Assembly: GCF_000959445.1 (NCBI RefSeq)
Contig: NZ_CP009631.1
Location: 1,426,001-1,490,000 of the forward strand
Source: Burkholderia vietnamiensis LMG 10929
GTDB lineage: Bacteria > Pseudomonadota > Gammaproteobacteria > Burkholderiales > Burkholderiaceae
DNA length: 64,000 nucleotides
Direction: 5' to 3'
Numbering within the stretch: the first letter of the stretch is position 1; each line of letters starts with the position of its first letter. The translations under genes and the position numbers were made by a program. Under the pieces are notes generated by a model, which was not told the origin of the DNA, did not search any database, and saw only the letters and a program-made list of their open reading frames with translations. This document shows positions 38,398 through 46,621 of the stretch, piece by piece.

Positions 38398-39615
38398 TCA
38401 GATCAACGTCGTCGCCGCCCAGCCGAGCGCCGCGCTCGCGATCACGACGGCCCACGGCGGCACGCGCCAGAACACCAGCGCAATGAACGCGACGAGCGCG
38501 GCCGCGAAATCGCGCGACGACACGATCGTCTCGCGCCATACCGGCTGAAACAGCGCGGCGAGCAGCAGCCCGACGACCGCCGCATTGACGCCCGCGAGCG
38601 CCGCCTGCATGCGCGTGCTGCGGCGCAGGCGTTCCCAGAACGGCGCGGTGCCGGCGACCAGCAGGAACGACGGCGCGAAGATCGACACGAGCGCGAGCGT
38701 TGCGCCGAGCCAGCCGTTCGGCGCATCGCGCAGCGCCGCGCCGAGGAACGCCGCGAACGTGAACAGCGGCCCCGGCACCGCCTGCGCGACACCGTAGCCG
38801 GCCAGAAACGCCGAATCGCCGACCCAGCCCGGCGCGACGACGGCGGCCTGCAGCAGCGGCAGCACCACGTGGCCGCCGCCGAACACCAGCGCACCGGTGC
38901 GGAAGAACGCGTCGACCACCGCGAGCGCGTGCGAATGGAGCGCATCGGCCGCGAGCGGCAGCGCGACGAGCAGCGCGGCGAACAGCACGAGCCACAACGC
39001 GCCCGCGCGGTGCGAGACGTGCAGCGGCAACGGCTCGTGCGCGCCGCGCTCGGGCTGCGGCAGCAGCACGAGGCCGGCCACGCCGGCCGCCGCGATCACG
39101 ACGACCTGCAGCCATGCGGCCGGCGCGAACAGCGCGACGCACGCGGCGAGCGCCATCAGGGTGACGCGGCGCGCATCCGGGCACAGCGTGCGCGCCATGC
39201 CCCACACCGCCTGCGCGATCACCGCGACCGACACGATCCGCAGCCCGTGCAGCGCGCCGGTCGCGACCGGCATGCCGGCCGCGTGCATGCCGAGCGCGAC
39301 CAGCGTCATCGCGAGCGCGGACGGCAGTGTGAAGCCGAGCCACGCGGCGAACATCCCGGCATAGCCGGCGCGCGACAGCCCGATGGCCATCCCGACCTGG
39401 CTGCTCGCCGGGCCCGGCAGGAACTGGCACAAGCCGACGAGATCCGCATACGCGCGCTCGCTGAGCCAGCCGCGCCGCGTGACGAACGCCTCGCGGAAGT
39501 AGCCGAGATGCGCGACGGGACCGCCGAACGACGTGAGGCCAAGCCGCAGGAACGCGACGAACACGGGCCATGCGTGGCGCGGTGCAGCGGTGACGGTCGA
39601 GGTGTCGTGGTTCAA
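38398..39615 (-). CDS. chrA: Chromate transporter (ChrA family)
   Basis: Two-module CHR membrane protein, about 405 residues. Both halves have the repeat: FVAFLRLGLTSFGGPVAHLGYF with CQFLPGPASSQVG in the first, and TGALVFGGGHVVLPLL with YGVAQAVPGPLFTFAAFLG in the second. ChrA proteins export chromate; family members can have other anion substrates. The start is uncertain: TTG 39615 gives family-like length but no ribosome site, and an ATG at 39723 would add 36 residues. Follows the Crp/Fnr gene on the same strand. Confidence 0.85.
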   Translation of the reverse strand: MNHDTSTVTAAPRHAWPVFVAFLRLGLTSFGGPVAHLGYFREAFVTRRGWLSERAYADLVGLCQFLPGPASSQVGMAIGLSRAGYAGMFAAWLGFTLPSALAMTLVALGMHAAGMPVATGALHGLRIVSVAVIAQAVWGMARTLCPDARRVTLMALAACVALFAPAAWLQVVVIAAAGVAGLVLLPQPERGAHEPLPLHVSHRAGALWLVLFAALLVALPLAADALHSHALAVVDAFFRTGALVFGGGHVVLPLLQAAVVAPGWVGDSAFLAGYGVAQAVPGPLFTFAAFLGAALRDAPNGWLGATLALVSIFAPSFLLVAGTAPFWERLRRSTRMQAALAGVNAAVVGLLLAALFQPVWRETIVSSRDFAAALVAFIALVFWRVPPWAVVIASAALGWAATTLI

Positions 39616-39739
39616 GAGTGGATTCGGGCAAGAGGTGAGAGGGGAGGCGTCGCCACGATAGCGGGATAGTGCGATCGTAACGACGGAAATGCGGCGCTGC
39701 GATAGCGCGGCGGCGTCATGCACGCGGCCGCAGCCGCCG

Positions 39740-40447
39740 TCACGGCATGTCGTCGGGCAGTCCGCTGGCGCGCCGCAGCGCGTCGAGGTCGACGATTTCG
39801 ATTTCGCCGACGTGCAGCCGCACCGCGCCGTCCGCTTCCAGCGCCTTCAGCAGCTGGTTGGTGGTCTGCCGCGTCAGCGACAGCATTGCCGCCAGCTTCT
39901 CCTGCGACAGCCGGACCCGCGTGCGGCCGACGCTGACTCCGCCGTAGCCGTCCGCGATCATCGCGAGGCGCGCCGCCAGCCGCTGCGCGGCCGTCATCAT
40001 GCTCAGCGATTCGACCGACACGAAGCTCAGCCGCAGCTTTTGCGCCATCAGCAGCGCGAACTCCCGCCAGTATTGCGGCGTCGCGTCGAGGATCGCGAGC
40101 AGCGCTGGCTGCGGCACGTGCAGCAGCAGCGTGTCGTCGAGCGCGGCTGCATCGTGGGTGCGCGCCAGGCCGTCGAACAGCGCGATTTCGCCGAACCACG
40201 TGACGGGCTCGGCAACCGTCAGCAGCGCTTCCTTGCCGTGCGCGTCGACGGCGCCTATCGTGATGGAGCCGCTCAGCACCGCATACAGCCCGCACGGCGG
40301 ATCGCCGCGCCGGAACAGCGGATGGCCGGCCGGCAGGCGGCGCAGCGCGGCGCGCTCGAGCAGCGCCGCGCGCAACGCCGGCGGCAGCGCGGCGAACCAC
40401 GGGTGCGCTTCGAGTTGCGGCAGGTACGGGGCGAGCGACGAGGTCAT
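39740..40447 (-). CDS. Crp/Fnr family transcriptional regulator
   Basis: A 235-residue protein with an N-terminal cyclic-nucleotide-binding-like domain (about 20-140; RRGDPPCGLYAVLSGSITIG and WFGEIALFDG) and a C-terminal winged helix (RLSQEKLAAMLSLTRQTTNQ). There is no N-terminal Cys cluster, so it is not an Fe-S Fnr. The effector is unknown. It precedes the chromate transporter by about 125 bp on the same strand, so it may regulate it; that is inference. Confidence 0.88.
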   Translation of the reverse strand: MTSSLAPYLPQLEAHPWFAALPPALRAALLERAALRRLPAGHPLFRRGDPPCGLYAVLSGSITIGAVDAHGKEALLTVAEPVTWFGEIALFDGLARTHDAAALDDTLLLHVPQPALLAILDATPQYWREFALLMAQKLRLSFVSVESLSMMTAAQRLAARLAMIADGYGGVSVGRTRVRLSQEKLAAMLSLTRQTTNQLLKALEADGAVRLHVGEIEIVDLDALRRASGLPDDMP

Positions 40448-40528
40448 GGCGGCGCGATGTCGGATAGCTGACAGAGGTTCTCGGGCGTGACGCGCATCAT
40501 AGCGCTCGATGACCGTTCAGGAGACGCG

Positions 40529-41053
40529 ATGAAGACCCTCGAAGACCACCTGTCCCAGTATGCGGCCTACCACCGCGACGTGCGCAACATTGCGACCCAT
40601 CTGGTGGGCATTCCGCTGATCGTGTTCGCGGTCGAAGTGCTGCTGTCGCGGCCGCTGCTCGGCACGCTGGCCGGCGTCGCGGGGTCGCCGGCGCTGCTGT
40701 TCGCGACCGCGTTCGCGGCGTTCTACCTGCGCCTGGATCTGCGCTTCGGGCTCGCGATGACCGCGCTGCTCGCCGTCGGCCTGTGGGCGGCGCACACCGT
40801 CGCGCTGTTGCCGACGGCGCGCTGGCTCGGCATCGGCATCGGCGCGTTCGTGGTCGGCTGGATCGTGCAGTTCGTCGGTCATTGGTTCGAGGGACGCAAG
40901 CCCGCGTTCGTCGACGATCTGATCGGGCTGGCGGTCGGGCCGCTGTTCGTCGTCGCCGAAGTGGCGTTTTTCGCCGGCCTGCGCGGCGACCTGCGCCGCG
41001 AAGTCGAGCGGCGCGCCGGGCCGCTGCGCGGCGGCGCGCATTCGCACGTGTGA
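40529..41053 (+). CDS. Mpo1-like / DUF962 membrane protein
   Basis: A 174-residue inner-membrane protein of the YGL010w/Mpo1 family: LEDHLSQYAAYHRDVRNIATHLVG at the start and WIVQFVGHWFEGRKPAFVDDL in the second half, with the family's conserved histidines and about four helices. Yeast Mpo1 is an Fe-dependent dioxygenase of 2-hydroxy fatty acids; bacterial function is unproven. AGGAG is about 5 bases before the ATG. Confidence 0.85.
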   Translation: MKTLEDHLSQYAAYHRDVRNIATHLVGIPLIVFAVEVLLSRPLLGTLAGVAGSPALLFATAFAAFYLRLDLRFGLAMTALLAVGLWAAHTVALLPTARWLGIGIGAFVVGWIVQFVGHWFEGRKPAFVDDLIGLAVGPLFVVAEVAFFAGLRGDLRREVERRAGPLRGGAHSHV

Positions 41054-41188
41054 GCGTCGCCCGCGCGGCAAGGGGGCAAGGGCGAAAGGGGGGCGGCGCC
41101 GGCCCGCTGCTGCGGCCGCGTATCGTGCGCGCGGCGCAGCGGCTAAGATGCTGAGTGCGTCATCCGACGCTTACGTGGAGCAATCGCC

Positions 41189-41791
41189 ATGGTGGATCGC
41201 CCGACTCTGGATGCGTACGACACGCATGCCGCGCAATACGCGCAGGACTGGCTCGACCAGGCCGCGCCAGACGACATGTATGCGCTGCTCGAGCAGTATT
41301 TCACGCCGGGGCCGACGGCCGACGTCGGCTGCGGCGTCGGGCGCGACGCCGCGTGGCTCGCGTCGCAGGGATACGACGTGCGCGGCTACGACGCGAGCGC
41401 CGCGCTGCTCGCCGAGGCGCGCGCGTCGCATCCGTCGCTGACGTTCGAGCTCGCCGCGCTGCCGGCGCTCGACGGCGTGCCGTCCGGCGCGTTTCGCAAC
41501 GTGCTGTGCGAGACGGTGGTGATGCACCTCGAGCATGCCGATGCGGCCGCGGCGGTTGCGCGGCTGGCCACGTTGCTGATGCCCGGCGGCACGCTGTATC
41601 TGAGCTGGCGAGTCGCCGGCAACGGCGCGCTGCGCGACGACCGCGGCCGGCTCTATACGCCGCTCGATGCGGCGCGCATGCGTGCCGCGCTCGGCGCCGG
41701 CATGGACGTGCTCGACGAGCACGAAGTGGTCAGTGCGTCGTCAGGCAAGCGCGTGCACCGGCTGATCGCGCGCCGCACGGCCACGGCATGA
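41189..41791 (+). CDS. Class I SAM-dependent methyltransferase
   Basis: A 200-residue protein with a Rossmann methyltransferase core: motif I VGCGVGRDAAWLASQGYDV (about 48-66), the acidic loop GYDASAALL, and LLMPGGTLYLSW as motif III. It resembles small metabolite methyltransferases; the substrate is unknown. GGAG is 8 bases before the ATG. Confidence 0.82.
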   Translation: MVDRPTLDAYDTHAAQYAQDWLDQAAPDDMYALLEQYFTPGPTADVGCGVGRDAAWLASQGYDVRGYDASAALLAEARASHPSLTFELAALPALDGVPSGAFRNVLCETVVMHLEHADAAAAVARLATLLMPGGTLYLSWRVAGNGALRDDRGRLYTPLDAARMRAALGAGMDVLDEHEVVSASSGKRVHRLIARRTATA

Positions 41792-41806
41792 GCGCGGCCC
41801 GCGCGT

Positions 41807-43081
41807 TCATGCGCGGGTGAGCGCCGCTTCCCAGTTGATGTCGACGCAGAGCACCTGCATGCCCTGCGCGGCCGGCGCGGCGATCGACGCCGTCACGCAC
41901 AGGTGCGCCTCGTTGATCGACAGGTACGGCGCCGTCAGATGTACGCGGCCCGGCGCGCGCATCGCTTCGATGAAGTACGGCCGGCGTTCCCAGCTCGCAC
42001 CTTCCGAATGCAGCAGCGGCCGAAAGCGTTTCGCGCGCTGCGAAACGCTGCCGCGTGCGAGCACGTTGTCGCCGATCTGGCGGCCCGATGCGTCGAGCAG
42101 GAAGCAGCGCGCGGTCTCGGCCAGCCCGAGCACGCAGCCGGCCGCGTCGATCAGCGGTTCGCCCGCGGCGAGCTTGCGGCTCGCTTCCTCGAGCGCGGCG
42201 ACGTACGGCGCGAGCCGTTCGGCCTGCGTGCGCTCGCGCTGCGCGACGCGCAGCCGCAACGCGGCCGACAGCGTATCCATGCAGCCGGCTGCGGCCTGCG
42301 GCTGCACCGGGTCGACACTCGGACCGGCGAAGTATTGTCCCTGCACGAAATCGACGTCGCACTCGAGCGCGATCAGCGCGTCGCGCTCGGTCGCGAGCCC
42401 GCCCATCAGCACGAGCTGCCCGGATTCGTGCAGCAGCGACACGAGCCCCGGCAGCACGCGTTCCAGATGCGAGTGTTCGCTCGCCTGCGCGAGGATGCCG
42501 CGGTCGAGCGTGACGATGTCCGGATGCAGATGCCACACGCGGTCGATGTTCGAATGCTTCGCGCCGAAGCCGCCGAGCGCGATCAGGAAGCCGGCCTTGC
42601 GCAGCCCGTCGACGATCGCCGCGTAGCGCGGCGTCTCGCCGCCGGCCTGCTCGGGCACCTCGAGCACCACGCGATGCGGCGGCAGCCCGAGCGCCTTCAG
42701 GTTCGCGAGCAGCGCGTCGCCGTAGATGGTGTCCATCAGCGCGGCCGGATGCAGGCTCAGGAAGAGCCATTCGTCGTGACTGTCGAACGCGTGGAAGTTA
42801 CCGAGGTGCAGCGATTCGGCGAGACGGCCGAGTTCGAGCAGATCGCCGCGCCGCGCCGCCTGCGTGAACACCTCGTGCGACGCGACCTGCCGGCCTTCCT
42901 CGTCGTGCGCGCGCAGCGACGCGTGATAGCCGATCGCGCGGCGATGCGACACCGAGAAGACCGGCTGGAACACGCTGAATACGGTGTAGGCGCCGTACAG
43001 CACGGTGCGGCGCTTGCCGTCGTCGCCGGCAACGGGGCGGGGCGGCTGAAAGCCGGGGGGATCGATGTCGATCATGCTCAT
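41807..43081 (-). CDS. Degenerate EAL-domain protein with C-terminal sensor-like domain
   Basis: A 424-residue protein. Residues 35-255 follow the EAL fold but nearly all catalytic positions are changed: EAL is HAS at 53-55, the metal-binding Asn of xNxS is Ser (FLSLHP), DDFG is GGFG (170-173), VKID is VTLD (190-193). Only LEVPE and VQGQYF look normal. It is unlikely to hydrolyse cyclic di-GMP. Residues from about 290 form a second domain (FLLDASGRQIGDN...YFIEAMRAP), like the PAS/cache-like C-terminus of YkuI-type proteins. Possible role: ligand-binding adaptor. Confidence 0.8.
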   Translation of the reverse strand: MSMIDIDPPGFQPPRPVAGDDGKRRTVLYGAYTVFSVFQPVFSVSHRRAIGYHASLRAHDEEGRQVASHEVFTQAARRGDLLELGRLAESLHLGNFHAFDSHDEWLFLSLHPAALMDTIYGDALLANLKALGLPPHRVVLEVPEQAGGETPRYAAIVDGLRKAGFLIALGGFGAKHSNIDRVWHLHPDIVTLDRGILAQASEHSHLERVLPGLVSLLHESGQLVLMGGLATERDALIALECDVDFVQGQYFAGPSVDPVQPQAAAGCMDTLSAALRLRVAQRERTQAERLAPYVAALEEASRKLAAGEPLIDAAGCVLGLAETARCFLLDASGRQIGDNVLARGSVSQRAKRFRPLLHSEGASWERRPYFIEAMRAPGRVHLTAPYLSINEAHLCVTASIAAPAAQGMQVLCVDINWEAALTRA

Positions 43082-43303
43082 GATGTCGGCCGGAGGAAGA
43101 CTGCCAGTTTACCTACAGAATAGGTCAGCAAGAAGCATGCACGGCATTGCGCCACGTGCAGCGGCCCGCCGCGGCTGTCTGCCGTGCGCCGCTGCGGCCC
43201 GATGCAGCGGCGCTGCACCGACATGGTGCGCCACGCGCCGTCGTGGCGATCGCGGGCGTGCCGTGGCGATCGTCGTCGAATTATCGGCGCCCGCCGGCGC
43301 GCA

Positions 43304-44743
43304 TCATGTGCGTTCGGACGGATCGGTCTTGTGCTGCGCGCGGCCGCGGATTTCCGGCGCGAGCTGCGCGAAGATCCACGCGGACGCCGCGGTGATGATC
43401 CCGACGCAGACGAAGGTCGCGTGAAACGCCGGCAGCGTGTTGCTCGGCGTCACCGTGCGCAGCATCCCGGTGAAGGTGGCGAGCAACGCGCCCGCGACCG
43501 TGACGCCGAGGCTCATCGACAGCATCTGCACGAGCGAGAACAGGCTGTTGCCGCTGCTGGCGCCGCCGGTGCCGAGATCCTTCAGCGTCAGCGTGTTCAT
43601 CGCGGTGAACTGCATCGAGTTGAAGCCGCCGAACAGCGCGAGGTGGACGACCTTCACCCAGACCGGCACCGTGTCGCGCATCAGCGCGAAGCTCGCCATC
43701 ATCACGCCGACCATGATCGTGTTCACCAGCAGCACCTTGCGGTAGCCGTGCCGGGTGATCAGCTGCGTGATGATGGGCTTCGAGAACATGCCCGCGGCGG
43801 CGACCGGCAGCATCATCAGCCCGGCCTCGAACGCGGAATAGCCGAGGCTCACCTGCAGCAGCAGCGGGATCAGGTACGGCATCGCGCCGCTGCCGATGCG
43901 CGCGAACAGGTTGCCGAGCAGGCCGACGCTGAACGTGTGGATCCGGAACAGCTCGAGCGAGAAAATCGGCTGCGGCGCGCGCACCGCGTAGAGCCCGTAC
44001 GCGACGAAGCACGCGAGGCTCAGGATCAGCAGCACGAGCACCGCCGCGTGCTGCATGCCGAGATCGGCGAGGCCGTCGAGCGACAGCGAGATCGCGACCA
44101 TCCCGATCGTCAGCAGCAGATAGCCCTTCAGGTCGAAGCGGCCGACGGCCGGATTGCGCGAATCGGGCATCGAGTAGAACGTCGCGACGCAGCCGGCGAT
44201 GCCGACCGGCACGTTGATCAGGAAGATCCAGTGCCACGACGCGATCTTCACGAGCCAGCCGCCGAGCGTCGGGCCGATCAGCGGGCCGATCAATCCCGGA
44301 ATCGCGACGAACGACAGCGCGGGCAGATAGCGCTCGGCCGGAAAGGTGCGCAGCACCGCGAGCCGCCCGACCGGCAACAGCATCGCGCCGCCCACGCCCT
44401 GCACGACGCGGAACACGACGAGTTGCGACAGCGTATGCGCGTTCGCGCACAGCAGCGAACCGAGCGAGAACACGAGGATCGCGCTGAAGAACACGCGGCG
44501 CGTGCCGAACGTGTCGGCGAGCCAGCCCGACACGGGGATCATCACGGCCATCGTCAGCGAATACGCGATCACGACCGACTGCATCCGCAGCGGCGATTCG
44601 CCGAGGCTCACGGCCATCGACGGCAGCGCCGTGTTGACGATCGTCGCATCGAGCGTCTGCATGAAGAAGCCCGTTGCAACGAGCCAGAGCATCACGGTGA
44701 GGTTCTTTTCGCCGGGAGCGGCGGCGGGCGGGCGCTGGAACAT
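43304..44743 (-). CDS. MFS drug/metabolite exporter, DHA2 (EmrB/QacA) family, MdtD-like
   Basis: A 479-residue membrane protein with about 14 helices. LDATIVNTALPSMA in helix 1 and GWLADTFGTRRVF (motif A) and GPLIGPTLGGWL (motif C) are DHA2 signatures. The opening GFFMQTLDATIVNTALP resembles MdtD. No membrane-fusion partner (EmrA) is adjacent. The substrate is unknown. Confidence 0.88.
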   Translation of the reverse strand: MFQRPPAAAPGEKNLTVMLWLVATGFFMQTLDATIVNTALPSMAVSLGESPLRMQSVVIAYSLTMAVMIPVSGWLADTFGTRRVFFSAILVFSLGSLLCANAHTLSQLVVFRVVQGVGGAMLLPVGRLAVLRTFPAERYLPALSFVAIPGLIGPLIGPTLGGWLVKIASWHWIFLINVPVGIAGCVATFYSMPDSRNPAVGRFDLKGYLLLTIGMVAISLSLDGLADLGMQHAAVLVLLILSLACFVAYGLYAVRAPQPIFSLELFRIHTFSVGLLGNLFARIGSGAMPYLIPLLLQVSLGYSAFEAGLMMLPVAAAGMFSKPIITQLITRHGYRKVLLVNTIMVGVMMASFALMRDTVPVWVKVVHLALFGGFNSMQFTAMNTLTLKDLGTGGASSGNSLFSLVQMLSMSLGVTVAGALLATFTGMLRTVTPSNTLPAFHATFVCVGIITAASAWIFAQLAPEIRGRAQHKTDPSERT

Positions 44744-44954
44744 GGAGTGGACCGATGGTGCGGGACAGCCGCCATTGTAGGGAAAGCCGCCGCACCCCGC
44801 AGAACGGGGCAGCCGCCGCAGCAGCGTCGAACGGACGCTCGTGCGCCGGCGCGCCGGTACAGTTCAGCCGAAACTGTCCGCAGGCGTATCTGTCGGCGTC
44901 GTGCCCGGCTCCGGAATACTGGAGCCATCGAAACCACGCGGACCGGAGGCGACC

Positions 44955-45278
44955 ATGCGCGAACTGCGACTCTACGAAATGGACGGCAACGAACCGGCCG
45001 CGCGGTGGCGCATCGTCGATCGCACCGACCTGCACGTCGCCGACGGCGACCTGTGGGTGACGATCGAGGGCCGCCCGGCCGATTACTGGCTGCACGCCGG
45101 CGAATCGCTGGCGCTGCTGCCCGGCATGCGCGTGTGGGTCAGCGCGGCGGCCGGCGGTGCGGTGTTCGCGTTCGGTCCGCAGGCCGCGCGCGCTCGTCAG
45201 GCCGTGCCGCTCACGTGGCGCTGGCTCGACGCTGCGCGCGGCCGCGTGGGTCAGCCCGGCGCGTCGCTGCCGACGTAA
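44955..45278 (+). CDS. DUF2917 family protein
   Basis: A 107-residue protein whose middle, LHVADGDLWVTIEGRPADYWLHAGESLALLPG, matches the short DUF2917 beta-rich domain found in Burkholderiales; cupin-like in appearance, function unknown. GGAGG at 44945-44949 is 5 bases before the ATG. The last 28 bp overlap the convergent HTH-citrate synthase gene. Confidence 0.78.
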   Translation: MRELRLYEMDGNEPAARWRIVDRTDLHVADGDLWVTIEGRPADYWLHAGESLALLPGMRVWVSAAAGGAVFAFGPQAARARQAVPLTWRWLDAARGRVGQPGASLPT

Positions 45279-46483
45279 CGCGCGCGCGGCCGGATCAGCT
45301 TGCCGTCCGCATACTGTTCGATCGCATGCGCGATCCAGCCGGCCGTGCGGCCGGCCGCGAACAGCGTGAAGGCGGCGCCTGCGGGCAGCGCGAGCGTGCG
45401 CTCCAGCACCGCGAGCGCGAAATCGATCGTCGGCCGCAGGCCGGTCGCCGCCTCGACGCGAGCGGCCAGCGCGCCCGCTGCGCGCAGCGGCTGCCGTTCG
45501 GGCTGCGTCGCGCAAAGCGCATCGAGCAGCGCGCGTGCGCGCGGATCGCCGTCGGGATAGAGCGGATGCGCGAAGCCGGCCAGCGCCGTGCGCGCGCCCT
45601 CGCTGCGCTCGTCGCGCGCGAGCCGCTGCGCGAGGTAGCGATCGAGGTCGGCGGCGTGCGCCGCTTCGTCGAGCAGCGCACCGGCGCGCAACGTCTCGCC
45701 GCCGTGCCGCGGGCCCGACAGTGCGGCGAGCCCGCCCGCGATCGCGCCGAACAGATGGGTGCCCGTCGACGCGATGCAGCGCACCGCGAAGGTCGACGGG
45801 TTCAGCTCGTGGTCGGCGCACAGCACGAGCGCACGGCGCAGCAGATCGGCGTCGGCGCGCCGCCGGATGCCCCACGCGGCGGCGAGCTGCCGATGCACGG
45901 GCGCGTCGCGCGGCGCGACGCCGGCCAGCGCCGCGGCCGTCACGCGCAGCAGCAGCGCGGCGGTGTCGAGTTGCGCGTCGCATCCTGGCGCCCACCGGCC
46001 GGGCAGCGATGCGGCCGCGGCCGGCAGCAGCACCAGCGTGCGCTCGAGCGGCGCGAGATGCGCCCAGCGGCGCGCCCAGTCGCTCCATTGCGCGGCGTCG
46101 AAACCGGTCGACGCGAGCGACGCAGCGGCAAGCCGCGCCGGCGCGCAATCCCATAGCCGCGCGGCCGCTTCTTCGAGCGTCGCGTCGTGGGCGAGCGTGA
46201 GCGCATCGATGCCACGATAGTAGAGGCGGCCATCGGCGATTTGCGTGATCCTCGATTCGAGCACGGGCACACCCCAGTCGAGCGAGCGCTCGGCGACGCC
46301 GCCCGCGCGCTTCGCATCGGCGCGGCGGCGTGCGAGCAGACGCACTTCGTCCGCATCGTAGCGGCGGCGCTTGCTCGCGCCGTCCGGCAGCGAGCGCAGC
46401 AGGCCGCGACTCACGTACGCATAGAGCGTGCTGATGCTGACGCCGAGAATGTCCGCGGCTTGCGGCGCGCTGAGAGACCTCAT
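45251..46483 (-). CDS. Citrate synthase-like protein with N-terminal helix-turn-helix
   Basis: A 410-residue fusion. Residues 1-50 (LSAPQAADILGVSISTLYAYVSRGLLRS) are a MerR/excisionase-type DNA-binding helix-turn-helix. The rest is a citrate synthase fold with CADHELNPSTFA and GPRHGGE holding the two active-site His, GFAHPLYPDGDPRA and a conserved Asp in TIDFAL. It might be an active condensing enzyme, a metabolite-sensing regulator, or both. AGGAG is 7 bases before ATG 46483. Divergent from the CoA-transferase gene across 138 bp, so it may control that promoter and its own. Confidence 0.85.
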   Translation of the reverse strand: MRSLSAPQAADILGVSISTLYAYVSRGLLRSLPDGASKRRRYDADEVRLLARRRADAKRAGGVAERSLDWGVPVLESRITQIADGRLYYRGIDALTLAHDATLEEAAARLWDCAPARLAAASLASTGFDAAQWSDWARRWAHLAPLERTLVLLPAAAASLPGRWAPGCDAQLDTAALLLRVTAAALAGVAPRDAPVHRQLAAAWGIRRRADADLLRRALVLCADHELNPSTFAVRCIASTGTHLFGAIAGGLAALSGPRHGGETLRAGALLDEAAHAADLDRYLAQRLARDERSEGARTALAGFAHPLYPDGDPRARALLDALCATQPERQPLRAAGALAARVEAATGLRPTIDFALAVLERTLALPAGAAFTLFAAGRTAGWIAHAIEQYADGKLIRPRARYVGSDAPG

Positions 46484-46541
46484 TCGATCACTCCTGTCGG
46501 TGCGCATGAAGCGCGGCCCGGCTACAACTATTCGTTATGCG

Positions 46542-46563
46542 TTGATTCGCGCAATCAAGATTG
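46542..46563. promoter_or_regulatory. Inverted repeats between HTH-citrate synthase and CoA-transferase genes
   Basis: TTGATT (46542-46547) and AATCAA (46553-46558) form an inverted repeat with a 5-base spacer; overlapping it, CAATC-AA-GATTG (46552-46563) is a second palindrome. Three alternating half-sites suggest an operator for the HTH protein. Confidence 0.5.
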
Positions 46564-46621
46564 ATCGCGTCCGTCGCGAATTCTAGACTCGATTCCGTTT
46601 TCCCAACGGCGCACTCGCACG

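Noticed and set aside
43184..46156. A 990-codon open frame on the plus strand across the MFS and citrate synthase-like genes
   Set aside because: Arg/Ala/Asp-rich shadow of real minus-strand genes; such frames arise from extreme third-position GC.
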